64,000 bases of DNA from Prosthecobacter debontii (GTDB lineage: Bacteria > Verrucomicrobiota > Verrucomicrobiia > Verrucomicrobiales > Verrucomicrobiaceae), in assembly GCF_900167535.1 (NCBI RefSeq), contig NZ_FUYE01000016.1, forward strand, positions 91,701 to 155,700, read 5' to 3'. The notes beneath the pieces are model-generated. The model was not told where the DNA came from, did not search any database, and saw only the letters and a list, made by a program, of their open reading frames with translations. The translations under genes were made by a program, and so were the position numbers. Within the stretch, counting starts at the first letter, position 1, and each line of letters begins with the position of its first letter. This document shows, one piece after another, positions 17,519-25,541 of the stretch.

Positions 17519-17938
17519 ATGGGAAAACGACGCGAAGGACGCGAAGCTGCCGTCCAATTTCTCTTTGCTCATGAGCTTCATGGCGAGCACACGGCTGAAG
17601 AGCAGGAAGCCTTTTGGACCATTCATAATGCGAAGACCTCCGTGCGCACGTATGCGGAGACTTTGATTCAAGGTGTATTGGCGGATATTCCCGCCATCGA
17701 CGCTCTGATCGAGCCCGTGCTGGAAAACTTCCGCATTCAGCGTCTTGCGGCCGTGGATCGTAATGTCCTGCGTCTGGCGGTCTATGAACTCGTCCATGTG
17801 CCGGATGTGCCAGCGGCTGTCGTGATTAACGAAGCCATTGAAATCGCTAAAGCGCTCGGGGCAGGGGAATCCGGTTCCTTTGTGAACGGTATTCTGCACA
17901 AAATCGCCCAAAAAGTCAGGAGTAAATCAAACACCTGA
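17519..17938 (+). CDS. nusB: Transcription antitermination factor NusB
   Basis: A 139-residue all-helical NusB. Family marks are RREGREAAVQFLFAHEL at the start, the central AVDRNVLRLAVYELVH and PAAVVINEAIEIAKALG, and the C-terminal SGSFVNGILHKIAQK. It binds boxA RNA with NusE in rRNA antitermination. The ribH-nusB pairing is a widespread order. The gene ends just before a pair of hairpins that may terminate the rib-nusB transcript. Confidence 0.95.
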   Translation: MGKRREGREAAVQFLFAHELHGEHTAEEQEAFWTIHNAKTSVRTYAETLIQGVLADIPAIDALIEPVLENFRIQRLAAVDRNVLRLAVYELVHVPDVPAAVVINEAIEIAKALGAGESGSFVNGILHKIAQKVRSKSNT

Positions 17939-17970
17939 CATCAGCGGCAGGTCAGAAGTGAGACGATTCG

Positions 17971-17995
17971 TGGTCAAAAGGTTTCGAAATGACCA
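17971..17995 (+). terminator. Possible terminator hairpin after nusB
   Basis: TGGTCA and TGACCA form 6-base arms around a 13-base loop, followed at once by CTTTTG. It lies 33 bases after nusB and is a plausible but weak Rho-independent terminator. Confidence 0.4.
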
Positions 17996-18032
17996 CTTTT
18001 GTGCAAAACCAGCAAAAGGAAGTGCACAAAAG
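17996..18032. promoter_or_regulatory. Perfect 10-base inverted repeat before the MotA/TolQ-like gene
   Basis: CTTTTGTGCA (17996-18005) pairs with TGCACAAAAG (18023-18032) over a 17-base spacer. It adjoins the hairpin before it and lies 95 bases upstream of the channel gene. It may be a terminator part, a regulator site, or a leader hairpin. Confidence 0.45.
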
Positions 18033-18126
18033 AGAAAAGACTTGTTGATCCAATCACTGCCGCTTTGATAAAACTCCATTTTGCCAAAACCCCAATCAAA
18101 CATCAGGAACCAAGGAGAATCGAACT

Positions 18127-19560
18127 GTGAAATTCAAGTGCCCATCTTGTGACATGCAGCTGAAGGCCGAGCCCGAAATGGCTGGCAAAGTTGTCCGCTG
18201 CCCAGGTTGCAACAGCAAGCTTTCCATTCCAGCCAATCTGGGAGGTCTGCCTCCTCCCTCCGGACTGCCAAGTCCAACGGGCGTCTCGGCTCCTGAAGGT
18301 GGGGATTACAGTGGCGACGGTGCCTCCTATCAAGCTCCGGAGGGAGCTGGTGAGGAGCAACAGCAGACCTATTACGAACAGCATCAGCGGGCTCGTGGTG
18401 GCTGGGAAGAATCTGATCCCACCAACCCAAGCCTGTTCGGTTCCCTCAGCATCGGGGTGATCGCTACCCTGGCTTGGTATGGCATCTTGTTCCCCTTCGG
18501 TGTGGGAGCTTACAATTCTCCTGCCGTGAATACGATGGATTACATCCACGATCTCTTTTATGAGCGCACGTGGGTGAACTACACGGAAACTTTCTTCTTC
18601 TTCTGGGCCGTGGGCATCCTGTGGCTGAAGATGAAAAAGCTGCGTCATCAAAAGGATGCCATGTTCCTCGACATTCTGCCGACTGACATCAGCCAGGAAG
18701 TCAATTCTCAGAATGTCAGTCAGTTCATCGATCACCTCTACGGTCTGCCATCTCGTCTGCGTGACAGCATGATGGTCAACCGTATTCGCAAGGGCTTGGA
18801 ACTCTTCGAAGTTCGTCAGAACAACGGTGAAGTCAGCGGTATGCTGGATGCTCAGAGTAACATTGATGGCGCCCGTATCGGCGGCAGTTACTCGCTGGTG
18901 AAAGTCTTCTTGTGGGCCATTCCGATTCTCGGGTTCATCGGGACGGTGTTGGGTCTCTCTCAGGCCATTGGTAGCATGGACCTCACAAACGTCTCCGACA
19001 TGGATAAGATCATGGCTTCCATCGGTAACGTGACCAGCGGTCTGGGAACGGCCTTCGATACTACCCTCCTCGGTCTGGTTCTGGCCATGTTCTTGAACTT
19101 CCCGATGAATGCCTTATCCAAGGCTGAAGACGATAACCTGAACAACATCGATGCCTTCTGTAACGAAGTGTTGATGCCTCGTCTCAATGACGGTGGCGGT
19201 CTGGCCGGTGGTGACACCAATGGCATGATGGATGTGCTGGTCAAAGCTGTGGCCAATGCCCAGAAGGAATTCCTGGTGGACCTCAATTCGCTGTCTGCCA
19301 AAATCAAAGAGCAGGCGGACAACCTCGACAAACGTGCGACCGCCCACCAAGAGCGTGTGGACGCCGAATTTGCCGCGACTCTCAATCGCATGCGCGAGGA
19401 ATTCTCGAACGCGGTCAAAGACAGCGTCAAGACTACCACCGACTACACACGTGCGCTGGCGACCGGCATCCAAGGCCTGAACAACGTCCTGACTGAGCTG
19501 GGCAGCAAGCAAGTCATCGTGCAGCAGGTGCAGAAGAAAGGCTGGTTCAGCCGCCAGTAA
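18127..19560 (+). CDS. MotA/TolQ/ExbB-type proton channel with N-terminal zinc ribbon
   Basis: A 477-residue inner-membrane protein. Residues 5-28 form a zinc ribbon (CPSC ... CPGC), followed by a Pro/Gly-rich linker. Helices lie near 105-125 and 154-170, then the MotA/ExbB core at about 258-280 (WAIPILGFIGTVLGLSQAIG) and 305-325 (GTAFDTTLLGLVLAMFLNFP). The core matches the TolQ/ExbB proton-channel signature. A helical, coiled-coil-prone tail (about 370-470) follows, longer than in TolQ. With the next two ExbD-like genes it should form an ion-driven complex acting on the periplasm. What it powers (outer membrane transport, motility, envelope work) is unknown; it is not a standard tol or exb operon, as no TolA/TonB/TolB is adjacent. 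Confidence 0.85.
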   Translation: MKFKCPSCDMQLKAEPEMAGKVVRCPGCNSKLSIPANLGGLPPPSGLPSPTGVSAPEGGDYSGDGASYQAPEGAGEEQQQTYYEQHQRARGGWEESDPTNPSLFGSLSIGVIATLAWYGILFPFGVGAYNSPAVNTMDYIHDLFYERTWVNYTETFFFFWAVGILWLKMKKLRHQKDAMFLDILPTDISQEVNSQNVSQFIDHLYGLPSRLRDSMMVNRIRKGLELFEVRQNNGEVSGMLDAQSNIDGARIGGSYSLVKVFLWAIPILGFIGTVLGLSQAIGSMDLTNVSDMDKIMASIGNVTSGLGTAFDTTLLGLVLAMFLNFPMNALSKAEDDNLNNIDAFCNEVLMPRLNDGGGLAGGDTNGMMDVLVKAVANAQKEFLVDLNSLSAKIKEQADNLDKRATAHQERVDAEFAATLNRMREEFSNAVKDSVKTTTDYTRALATGIQGLNNVLTELGSKQVIVQQVQKKGWFSRQ

Positions 19561-19617
19561 TTTCTTTCCAAAAACTCCCCTCTCTTTTTCCTCCCTCCTT
19601 AATTTTTTCATTCTGCT

Positions 19618-20511
19618 ATGGCCCAGCGACGTGAGTCATCCGGCGACGAGGTCTCGCTTTTCCCATTCTTGAGTATTCTAGCGTGTCTCATCGGCGCGCT
19701 AGTCCTCATCATTGTCGTGCTTGTGGTTGCACAGGCCGGGAAAGCGGAAGGTCGCACTCCAGACGAGATCCGCATGGCGCAGGATTTCCAGCGCATGAAA
19801 AAGGAGCTTGAGGAGCGCAAGAAGCTGGATGTCATCTTGAAAGAGAAGCTGGCTGAACTGGAGAAACTCCAGAAGCAGATTGATGAAACCCAACAGCGTT
19901 ACATCAAGCTGCGTAAACTCCTGGACTCCTCCAAGGAAGTCCAGGAGCAGAACAAGGAGATCAGCCAGAAACTTCAGAAAGAACTCGATGACCTTTTGAC
20001 GGAAATCGACGGTCTGAAAATCCAGCAAACGGAGACCAAGAAAGAGATCGCTGCTTTGATGGCAGAGATCAAAAAGCGGCAGGTGTCGCCAGATAAAAAG
20101 ATCCCACCCGTTGTGGTCCAGCCTTCAGGTTCCGGCATGACGGATGAAACCAAGGTCTATTTCGTCGAATGCTCCTCTGGTGGTCTGAAAGTCTTAGGCG
20201 CTTGGGGCGAAGATTATCGCTTGGGAGCTACTCCCAGTATCGTGGTCGCTGATGTCAGCTACAATCACTTCCTGACCGAAGTGGCGAAGAACAAAAACTC
20301 ACTGATTCTCTTCCTCATCCGTGACGATGGTCAGGGTGCCTATAATACAGGGGCAGGGCGTGCCGAAAACGATTACAACATCCGCACAGGTAAGCTTCCA
20401 ATCCCTGGTCGCGGGGTGTTAGATTTGGCTTTGTTTGACAAGTATCGTGGCAAGATCCCGCCACCGCCTGCTACTAGCAGTGCTCCCGCGACACCTGCGC
20501 CCAAAAAGTAA
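19618..20511 (+). CDS. ExbD/TolR-like stator partner lacking the channel aspartate
   Basis: A 297-residue protein with one N-terminal helix (about 15-38), a long charged coiled coil (about 50-155), and a C-terminal domain ending in a Pro/Ala tail. The start EVSLFPFLS aligns with the ExbD motif EINVTPFID, but the essential Asp is Ser (S19). Loss of that residue should stop it carrying protons by itself. It lies 57 bases after the channel gene and 28 before a second ExbD-like gene that keeps the Asp. I infer a mixed pair of plug subunits around one channel. Function beyond this is unassigned. Confidence 0.75.
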   Translation: MAQRRESSGDEVSLFPFLSILACLIGALVLIIVVLVVAQAGKAEGRTPDEIRMAQDFQRMKKELEERKKLDVILKEKLAELEKLQKQIDETQQRYIKLRKLLDSSKEVQEQNKEISQKLQKELDDLLTEIDGLKIQQTETKKEIAALMAEIKKRQVSPDKKIPPVVVQPSGSGMTDETKVYFVECSSGGLKVLGAWGEDYRLGATPSIVVADVSYNHFLTEVAKNKNSLILFLIRDDGQGAYNTGAGRAENDYNIRTGKLPIPGRGVLDLALFDKYRGKIPPPPATSSAPATPAPKK

Positions 20512-20539
20512 GTTTTAACCTTCAACCTTTCTCAAATTC

Positions 20540-22090
20540 ATGGCTAAAAGAAGATCTGGTGGAGGCGGCGAACTCAATCTTGACTCGCTGATGGACGCTG
20601 TCACAAACGTGGTCGGCGTGCTCATGATCGTGTTGGTGATGATGGCTCTCAACACAGCCCGCACAGTCCAAAAAATCCTTTCGGACCTGCCTCCTGTGAC
20701 CAAGGAAGAGCACGAGCAGATGCAGGCACAGATCAAAGCGCTGCCACCGCCTCCTGCTGATCCCAAAAAGATCGAGGAAGATAAAATCCAAGCCGAAGCT
20801 GATCTCAAGAAAGCCATTGAGCAGCTACGCAGCGTGGACACGTCCGACATGGCTGCAAAAATGAAGTTCATGGATCTGGATTCTTTCCGGGCGAAGTTGG
20901 AAGAAGCCAAGAAAAAGCGTGATGGCGAAAAGACCGAGTTGGATAAACTCTTGGCTGAGATCGAAAGACTGAAGGCTCTGTTGGATGAAACTCCTGTCTA
21001 TGAGCCGCCACCGCCTAAGTATGTGCGGTTGCCGAATCCAAGGCCTTTCCCAGAGAAGGCTGTTAAAACTCGTGTCTTGGTTGCTGAGCAAGGCGTGTTG
21101 ATGCTCAATGAACAGGAGTTTGTGAAACCCATCATTGATGGGCTTGATAAGGTGAAGAGCCAACTCGAATACAAAGAGACCAAAATTGATCCTTTTAAGG
21201 ACATGCTGACCAAAATTTTTGGTTCGCCTCAGGCAGCTCAGCAGGCTTGGCCGGAGATTGCTCCACTGGTGAACACTTTCCAAATGGATCAAGTGGCCAA
21301 TGCCTACAAAGCCTTAGCTGCAGCTGGTCTTCAGCCTAACAAAGCGATGCTGACAGCGCTGGGGGATGTGACTTTGGCCATCCGTTCAAATCTACAGTCG
21401 GTTGCCGAAGCCGTGGTGGCCGCGACCAAAGGTGATTTGGCTAAATGGCTGGCCTTGGATCCCTCGAAAGATCCCTTGAAGCCAACGCTTAAAGCGGTGC
21501 AGGAAGGTAACAAAATCACCTTCACTTACGGTTCGAAGACAGCCGAAGTCAAAACCAGTGCTAAAGACGTCTTGAATTATTTCATCAAAGATCTTGCCGA
21601 TCTCGATGGGGTCAAAAACCGCGGCCGCAGCAAGGTGATCTATGACGCCTTCAAGATCCAGGCCATGCTCGAGAAGGCGGCTTCCAGTCCGACCATCACG
21701 GGTGCGTTTGCCATCAAACCTATGATTCGCCCTGGTTCGACCACGGTGCAAATTGCCTTGGCTCCTAAAGCAGGTGGGGGAGAAACCTTGGCTCAAATGC
21801 AGGCGGAGGGCTCTAATTATCAGCGCACGATGCGTCAGATCAAAGGTGATCCAAACGGTGTGGCGGTTTTCCAAGTAATGTCGAATGCCTTCGATACTTA
21901 TCTTGAGGCACGTAAAATTGCCGATGACATTGGCGTTCCTGCGGCTTGGGAATTTCTGGCCAAGCTGGATCTTACCGTCAATGTAAATGGCTACGAAGTT
22001 CAGCGCTTCGCGGAGGCTCCTAAGCCGGTTCCACCTAAACCAGGGCAGGATACCGTGACGATCAAACCCCCCACAGGAGGTTTGGACTAG
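20540..22090 (+). CDS. ExbD/TolR-like stator partner with conserved aspartate
   Basis: A 516-residue protein with one N-terminal helix (about 17-37): ELNLDSLMDAVTNVVGVLMIV aligns with the ExbD segment, and D19 is the proton-carrying Asp. A charged helical stretch (about 60-160) and a large C-terminal domain of unknown fold follow, ending PPTGGLD. It is far longer than ExbD/TolR (about 140), so the periplasmic part likely has its own binding role. It is the third gene of the channel cassette. The numbering (E11, L14, position 19) matches the preceding gene exactly, which points to duplication and divergence. Confidence 0.75.
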   Translation: MAKRRSGGGGELNLDSLMDAVTNVVGVLMIVLVMMALNTARTVQKILSDLPPVTKEEHEQMQAQIKALPPPPADPKKIEEDKIQAEADLKKAIEQLRSVDTSDMAAKMKFMDLDSFRAKLEEAKKKRDGEKTELDKLLAEIERLKALLDETPVYEPPPPKYVRLPNPRPFPEKAVKTRVLVAEQGVLMLNEQEFVKPIIDGLDKVKSQLEYKETKIDPFKDMLTKIFGSPQAAQQAWPEIAPLVNTFQMDQVANAYKALAAAGLQPNKAMLTALGDVTLAIRSNLQSVAEAVVAATKGDLAKWLALDPSKDPLKPTLKAVQEGNKITFTYGSKTAEVKTSAKDVLNYFIKDLADLDGVKNRGRSKVIYDAFKIQAMLEKAASSPTITGAFAIKPMIRPGSTTVQIALAPKAGGGETLAQMQAEGSNYQRTMRQIKGDPNGVAVFQVMSNAFDTYLEARKIADDIGVPAAWEFLAKLDLTVNVNGYEVQRFAEAPKPVPPKPGQDTVTIKPPTGGLD

Positions 22091-22236
22091 CCTCTCCCTG
22101 CGCGTCATTTTACTTCTGTGGCTTGCCCTTCAAAAGCTCTTGAAGCCACAACGTCCCGTTTCTCCATTTGACCTTCTCTAAGGCGCGGTCTAAAAACCCC
22201 GAACATTCCGCATCCATGCGGGTCTAAGCTGATTCT

Positions 22237-22845
22237 ATGCATTCTGCCCATCCTCTGTTTCGTCTTTCTTTGGCTCTTAGCTTCCTGGCATTGGCTGGGT
22301 CTTCCTGGGCTACCCAACTCCCTCTTGATCATCCTTGTGCAGGTTTGGTGAAGAAGTATCTCGAAAGTGTGGTTTCGCAGGACTGGAAGACTGCCGCAGC
22401 GATGCTTCTGCCGAGCTCACTGGAGCGGAAGCAGAAAGAGACCATTGCCATCATCAAGACGGCTCCGACCATGACGGAAGAAGCCCAGATGCTTGAGCGC
22501 TTCGGCGTGAAAGAAATTCGTGAGCTTGAAACCCTCAGCCCCCAGGAGTTCTACATCACAGACCGCACTGCTTGGCATAAGCGCATCAATGCCGCTCCTG
22601 AAGTGACCAAGAAGAAGCAGGACACGCTTAAAATTGATGTGCTGGGTCTGGTGGAAGAAAAGGACAAAGGTTATGTCCATGCGACTGTCCGCACTTCTCA
22701 GGAAACCCTCACCGACCGGATCGAAGAACTCTTCCTCATCTCCTTTGTCAAAGAGGGGGATAAGTGGCTGATCTGGCCTGAAATGAAAGACCGTCCGATC
22801 ATCACCCCGCTTGATGGTGCGAAGAAGGACGAGGACAAGAAATAA
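22237..22845 (+). CDS. Exported protein of unknown function
   Basis: A 202-residue protein with a signal peptide (FRLSLALSFLALAGSSWA) and a Lys/Asp-rich tail. No family is recognised. The pattern of a short helix-rich N-half and a beta-rich end (FVKEGDKWLIWPE) recalls NTF2-like/DUF4878-type folds in which a small domain ends in a conserved GDKWLI strand. It is expressed as a single gene between the channel cassette and mnmE. Confidence 0.65.
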   Translation: MHSAHPLFRLSLALSFLALAGSSWATQLPLDHPCAGLVKKYLESVVSQDWKTAAAMLLPSSLERKQKETIAIIKTAPTMTEEAQMLERFGVKEIRELETLSPQEFYITDRTAWHKRINAAPEVTKKKQDTLKIDVLGLVEEKDKGYVHATVRTSQETLTDRIEELFLISFVKEGDKWLIWPEMKDRPIITPLDGAKKDEDKK

Positions 22846-22961
22846 CATTGTGTTTTGACGAGGCCTTGTAGGCTTCATATCTGCGGCTGACTGTCCGATG
22901 GAGTTTTTCCGTCACCGACAAGTCAGCCGTTTGCTTTTAATCTCACGCACTTTTTTCTTCG

Positions 22962-24308
22962 ATGCTCCAGGACACGATTGCTGCTATCTCGACGGCTTTG
23001 GGTGAGGCTGCCATTAGCGTCATTCGCATCACTGGAGGAGGGGCTTTCCCCCTGGCAGAAAAGGTTTTTCGCGGGTCGCGATCCTTGCACGAGCTTCAAC
23101 GACGGCAGGCCCATTTGGTGACAGCTGTCGATGCCTCCGGGGACACGTTAGACCAGGGCTTGCTCCTGCTGTTTTCCGCCCCCGCAAGTTACACGGGAGA
23201 AGATGTCGTCGAGTTTCACGGTCACGGAGGGCTCTTAGTCACGCAGAAACTCTTGGAAGCTGTTTTGACGGCTGGAGCACGACCTGCCGAGCCGGGTGAG
23301 TTTACCCAGCGGGCGTTTCTGAACGGCAAAATGGATCTTACCCAGGCGGAAGCTGTCATGGACTTGATCCATGCTCAAAGCACGCTGGCACTGAAAGCCG
23401 CTCATGAGCAACTCGGCGGTGCCATCGGGCGCGAAGCTACGGTCTTGAGGGAAGAACTCATCCCCGTCTTAGCTCATGTCGAGGCATACATTGATTTTCC
23501 TGAAGAGGATATCTCTCCCGACACGGGCGCGGCTTTAGTGGCCAAAATGGATCATGTGCTGGAGCGCACTCACCGACTACTGGCCACCAGTGAGCAAGGT
23601 AGGATCCTGCGTCACGGAGCCCGCACAGTCATTTGCGGTGAGCCGAATGTCGGTAAATCGAGCTTACTGAATCTTTTGTTAGGTTTTGAGCGTGCCATTG
23701 TCAGCTCGATCGCCGGCACGACGCGAGATACCATTGAGGAGATCATCCAGGTTCACGGCATCCCTTTGCGGCTGGTCGATACGGCGGGTCTCCGCTCCAG
23801 CACGGATGATATCGAGCGCATTGGCATCGAGCGCACACAGCGCGAGCTTGAGCGTGCAGATCTTGTGCTTGAGGTGGTGGATGGCAGCCTGCCTCCTGCT
23901 CAGGCAAAACGTGTTACACTCCCTCCTGGTGCAGAGGGACGTCATCTCTTGATTCTCAATAAAGCAGATCAAGGTCTTGCTCCTGGCTGGCAGGAGGGGA
24001 TCTCTTTATCATGCCGTGAGACAACGGGCGTCGATGCCCTTCGTGATGCCATCCGCGCGGTCGTTATGCGCGCAGGCACGATGCAGGCGGACCACCCTGT
24101 CGCCATCAATGCGCGTCATAAAGCTTGCTTTGAGCGCATTGCAGACCGGGTCATGGCGGCGCGTGTGGCCTTGATCGATGGGGCAGGTCCAGAATATGTA
24201 GCGCTGGATCTGCGTGAGGCTCTGCAAGCGCTTGGAGAGGTAACTGGCGGTGTCGATATCGAGCAGATTCTGGATGTGATCTTTTCCTCGTTCTGCATCG
24301 GGAAATAA
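22962..24308 (+). CDS. mnmE: tRNA modification GTPase MnmE
   Basis: A 448-residue MnmE (TrmE), which with MnmG adds the carboxymethylaminomethyl group to wobble U34 of some tRNAs. The N-terminal tetrahydrofolate-binding domain has DTIAAISTALGEAAISVIRITG and GEFTQRAFLNGKMDLTQAEAVMDLI. The inserted G domain has GEPNVGKSS, GTTRDTIEE, DTAG and NKAD. The C-terminus ends in CIGK with the conserved Cys. The start ATG at 22962 fits the family. mnmG is not in the window. Confidence 0.97.
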   Translation: MLQDTIAAISTALGEAAISVIRITGGGAFPLAEKVFRGSRSLHELQRRQAHLVTAVDASGDTLDQGLLLLFSAPASYTGEDVVEFHGHGGLLVTQKLLEAVLTAGARPAEPGEFTQRAFLNGKMDLTQAEAVMDLIHAQSTLALKAAHEQLGGAIGREATVLREELIPVLAHVEAYIDFPEEDISPDTGAALVAKMDHVLERTHRLLATSEQGRILRHGARTVICGEPNVGKSSLLNLLLGFERAIVSSIAGTTRDTIEEIIQVHGIPLRLVDTAGLRSSTDDIERIGIERTQRELERADLVLEVVDGSLPPAQAKRVTLPPGAEGRHLLILNKADQGLAPGWQEGISLSCRETTGVDALRDAIRAVVMRAGTMQADHPVAINARHKACFERIADRVMAARVALIDGAGPEYVALDLREALQALGEVTGGVDIEQILDVIFSSFCIGK

Positions 24309-24331
24309 CGGCACCACCACCCTATCTGGCT

Positions 24332-24877
24332 TTAGCGGCGAGATTCGAAAGCATCGTAATAGCCTCGTTCAAAGCTGCGCCGAAAGCGTGGATCATAACT
24401 TCCCACATGGGCACCGGCATCCGCTTGCCTTCCGGCCACACGATCTCTCAAGCCATATTCATACCCCTGGTTGTAAGAGGGATCGTTGCTCGGAGCTTGT
24501 GTGGAAGGCGAGTCGTCGGGATACGCTGGAGTCGGTCGGTTTTGACCATATCCCGGGGCGGCACTGGAGTTGGACTGATAGCCTTGGGTGTAGCCATCCT
24601 GATACGCTTGGGCTTGAGCCGAGTTGTAACCATAAGGATTGGACGAACCGCGTCTTAGGCCGCTGCGGCCGTCATCGGCTCCGTCCTTCCATCCGCGAGT
24701 GTAGGCCTGCTGAGATTGATTTCGGTCATACTCCCGCATGTCAGAGCGGTATTCCTCCCGTCCTGATGGATAGGGAGGCGGTGCCATTGGCGGACCGAAG
24801 GGAGAAATGGGATTCCCGTAAGGATCGACGCATTGAGTAAGCGCCAGGGGTAGGCAGCAAAGAATCAGAAGACGCAT
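24332..24877 (-). CDS. Tyr/Gly-repeat lipoprotein of unknown function
   Basis: A 181-residue lipoprotein: leader MRLLILCCLPLALTQC with the lipobox Cys at 16. The mature part is Pro/Tyr/Gly/Ser rich and carries four copies of a Y-x-x-G-[YW]-x-x-G-like motif (YTRGWKDGADDG, YQDGYTQGYQ, YNQGYEYGLRD, FERGYYDAFES). No enzymatic motif is seen. It converges with mnmE and probably sits in an outer membrane or periplasmic layer. Confidence 0.65.
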   Translation of the reverse strand: MRLLILCCLPLALTQCVDPYGNPISPFGPPMAPPPYPSGREEYRSDMREYDRNQSQQAYTRGWKDGADDGRSGLRRGSSNPYGYNSAQAQAYQDGYTQGYQSNSSAAPGYGQNRPTPAYPDDSPSTQAPSNDPSYNQGYEYGLRDRVAGRQADAGAHVGSYDPRFRRSFERGYYDAFESRR

Positions 24878-24968
24878 GGAACTGGTTTTAGCTCAAACGG
24901 TGCTGAATGGCGAAGCGTTTAAACGATTTCTTGGGGGTAAATGAGATCTTCTCGTGTTGGCCGGGAAC

Positions 24969-25442
24969 TCACAGAACCTCCATGATTTGCGCTAAGTGTG
25001 CCTCTGGCTTTACTTTCGGGAAAATGGCTTTGATCAGGCCATCAGGTGAAATCACGAATGTGGTGCGTTCGGTGCCCATGTATTTTTTGCCATACATGTT
25101 TTTCTCCACCCAAACACCGTAGGCGTTCACGATCTTCTGATCGGGATCGCTGAGGATGGGGAAGGGTAAGGAGTGCTTTTGAATGAACTTCTCGTGACTC
25201 TTCACGCTGTCGATACTGACCCCAAAGACTTTCGCTCGGTTTTTGAGATCACTCCATCCATCGCGGAGCGCACAGGCTTGTTTCGTGCAGCCAGGGGTGT
25301 CATCTTTGGGATAAAAGTAAAGAACCACGGTATGGCCTTGGAGATCGGCGAGGCTGATTTCAGAACCACTGCGATAGCCACCTCCCACAACGGGGGCATT
25401 GAAGGCGGGGGCAGGGGAACCAAGATCGGGATAGGTCGTCAT
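24969..25442 (-). CDS. bcp: Thioredoxin-dependent peroxiredoxin Bcp
   Basis: A 157-residue atypical 2-Cys peroxiredoxin that reduces peroxides in the cytoplasm with thioredoxin. The active site PKDDTPGCTKQAC has peroxidatic C52 and resolving C57, the spacing of Bcp/PrxQ. Later segments FGVSIDSVKSHEKFIQKHSLPFPILSD and TFVISPDG also fit. I use the ATG at 25442 (MTTYPDLGSPAP), which gives the family length; alternatives at 25472 and 25481 add 10 or 13 residues. It is divergent from the sulfatase at 25542. Confidence 0.9.
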   Translation of the reverse strand: MTTYPDLGSPAPAFNAPVVGGGYRSGSEISLADLQGHTVVLYFYPKDDTPGCTKQACALRDGWSDLKNRAKVFGVSIDSVKSHEKFIQKHSLPFPILSDPDQKIVNAYGVWVEKNMYGKKYMGTERTTFVISPDGLIKAIFPKVKPEAHLAQIMEVL

Positions 25443-25541
25443 CGGCTGGATTAACGCACCGAGTTCAGACATGCGCTGCATCTTTTTACAGAGGAACGAT
25501 TCGGAGAGGTAAGACCCGTCTTTCACGGGCGTTTTCACGCC

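Noticed and set aside
18127..22090. Zorya-type phage defence system
   Set aside because: The MotA-like channel with a long tail recalls ZorA, but there is no ZorC/ZorD-type helicase or nuclease beside it, and two ExbD-like partners do not match ZorB.
22118..22149. Hairpin after the second ExbD-like gene (GTGGCTT/AAGCCAC)
   Set aside because: The 7-base arms have no following T-run and two competing pairings, so a terminator call would be weak.
22962..24308. Replication origin next to mnmE
   Set aside because: In many bacteria mnmE lies near oriC with gidA, rnpA and dnaA, but none of these and no DnaA-box cluster is seen here.
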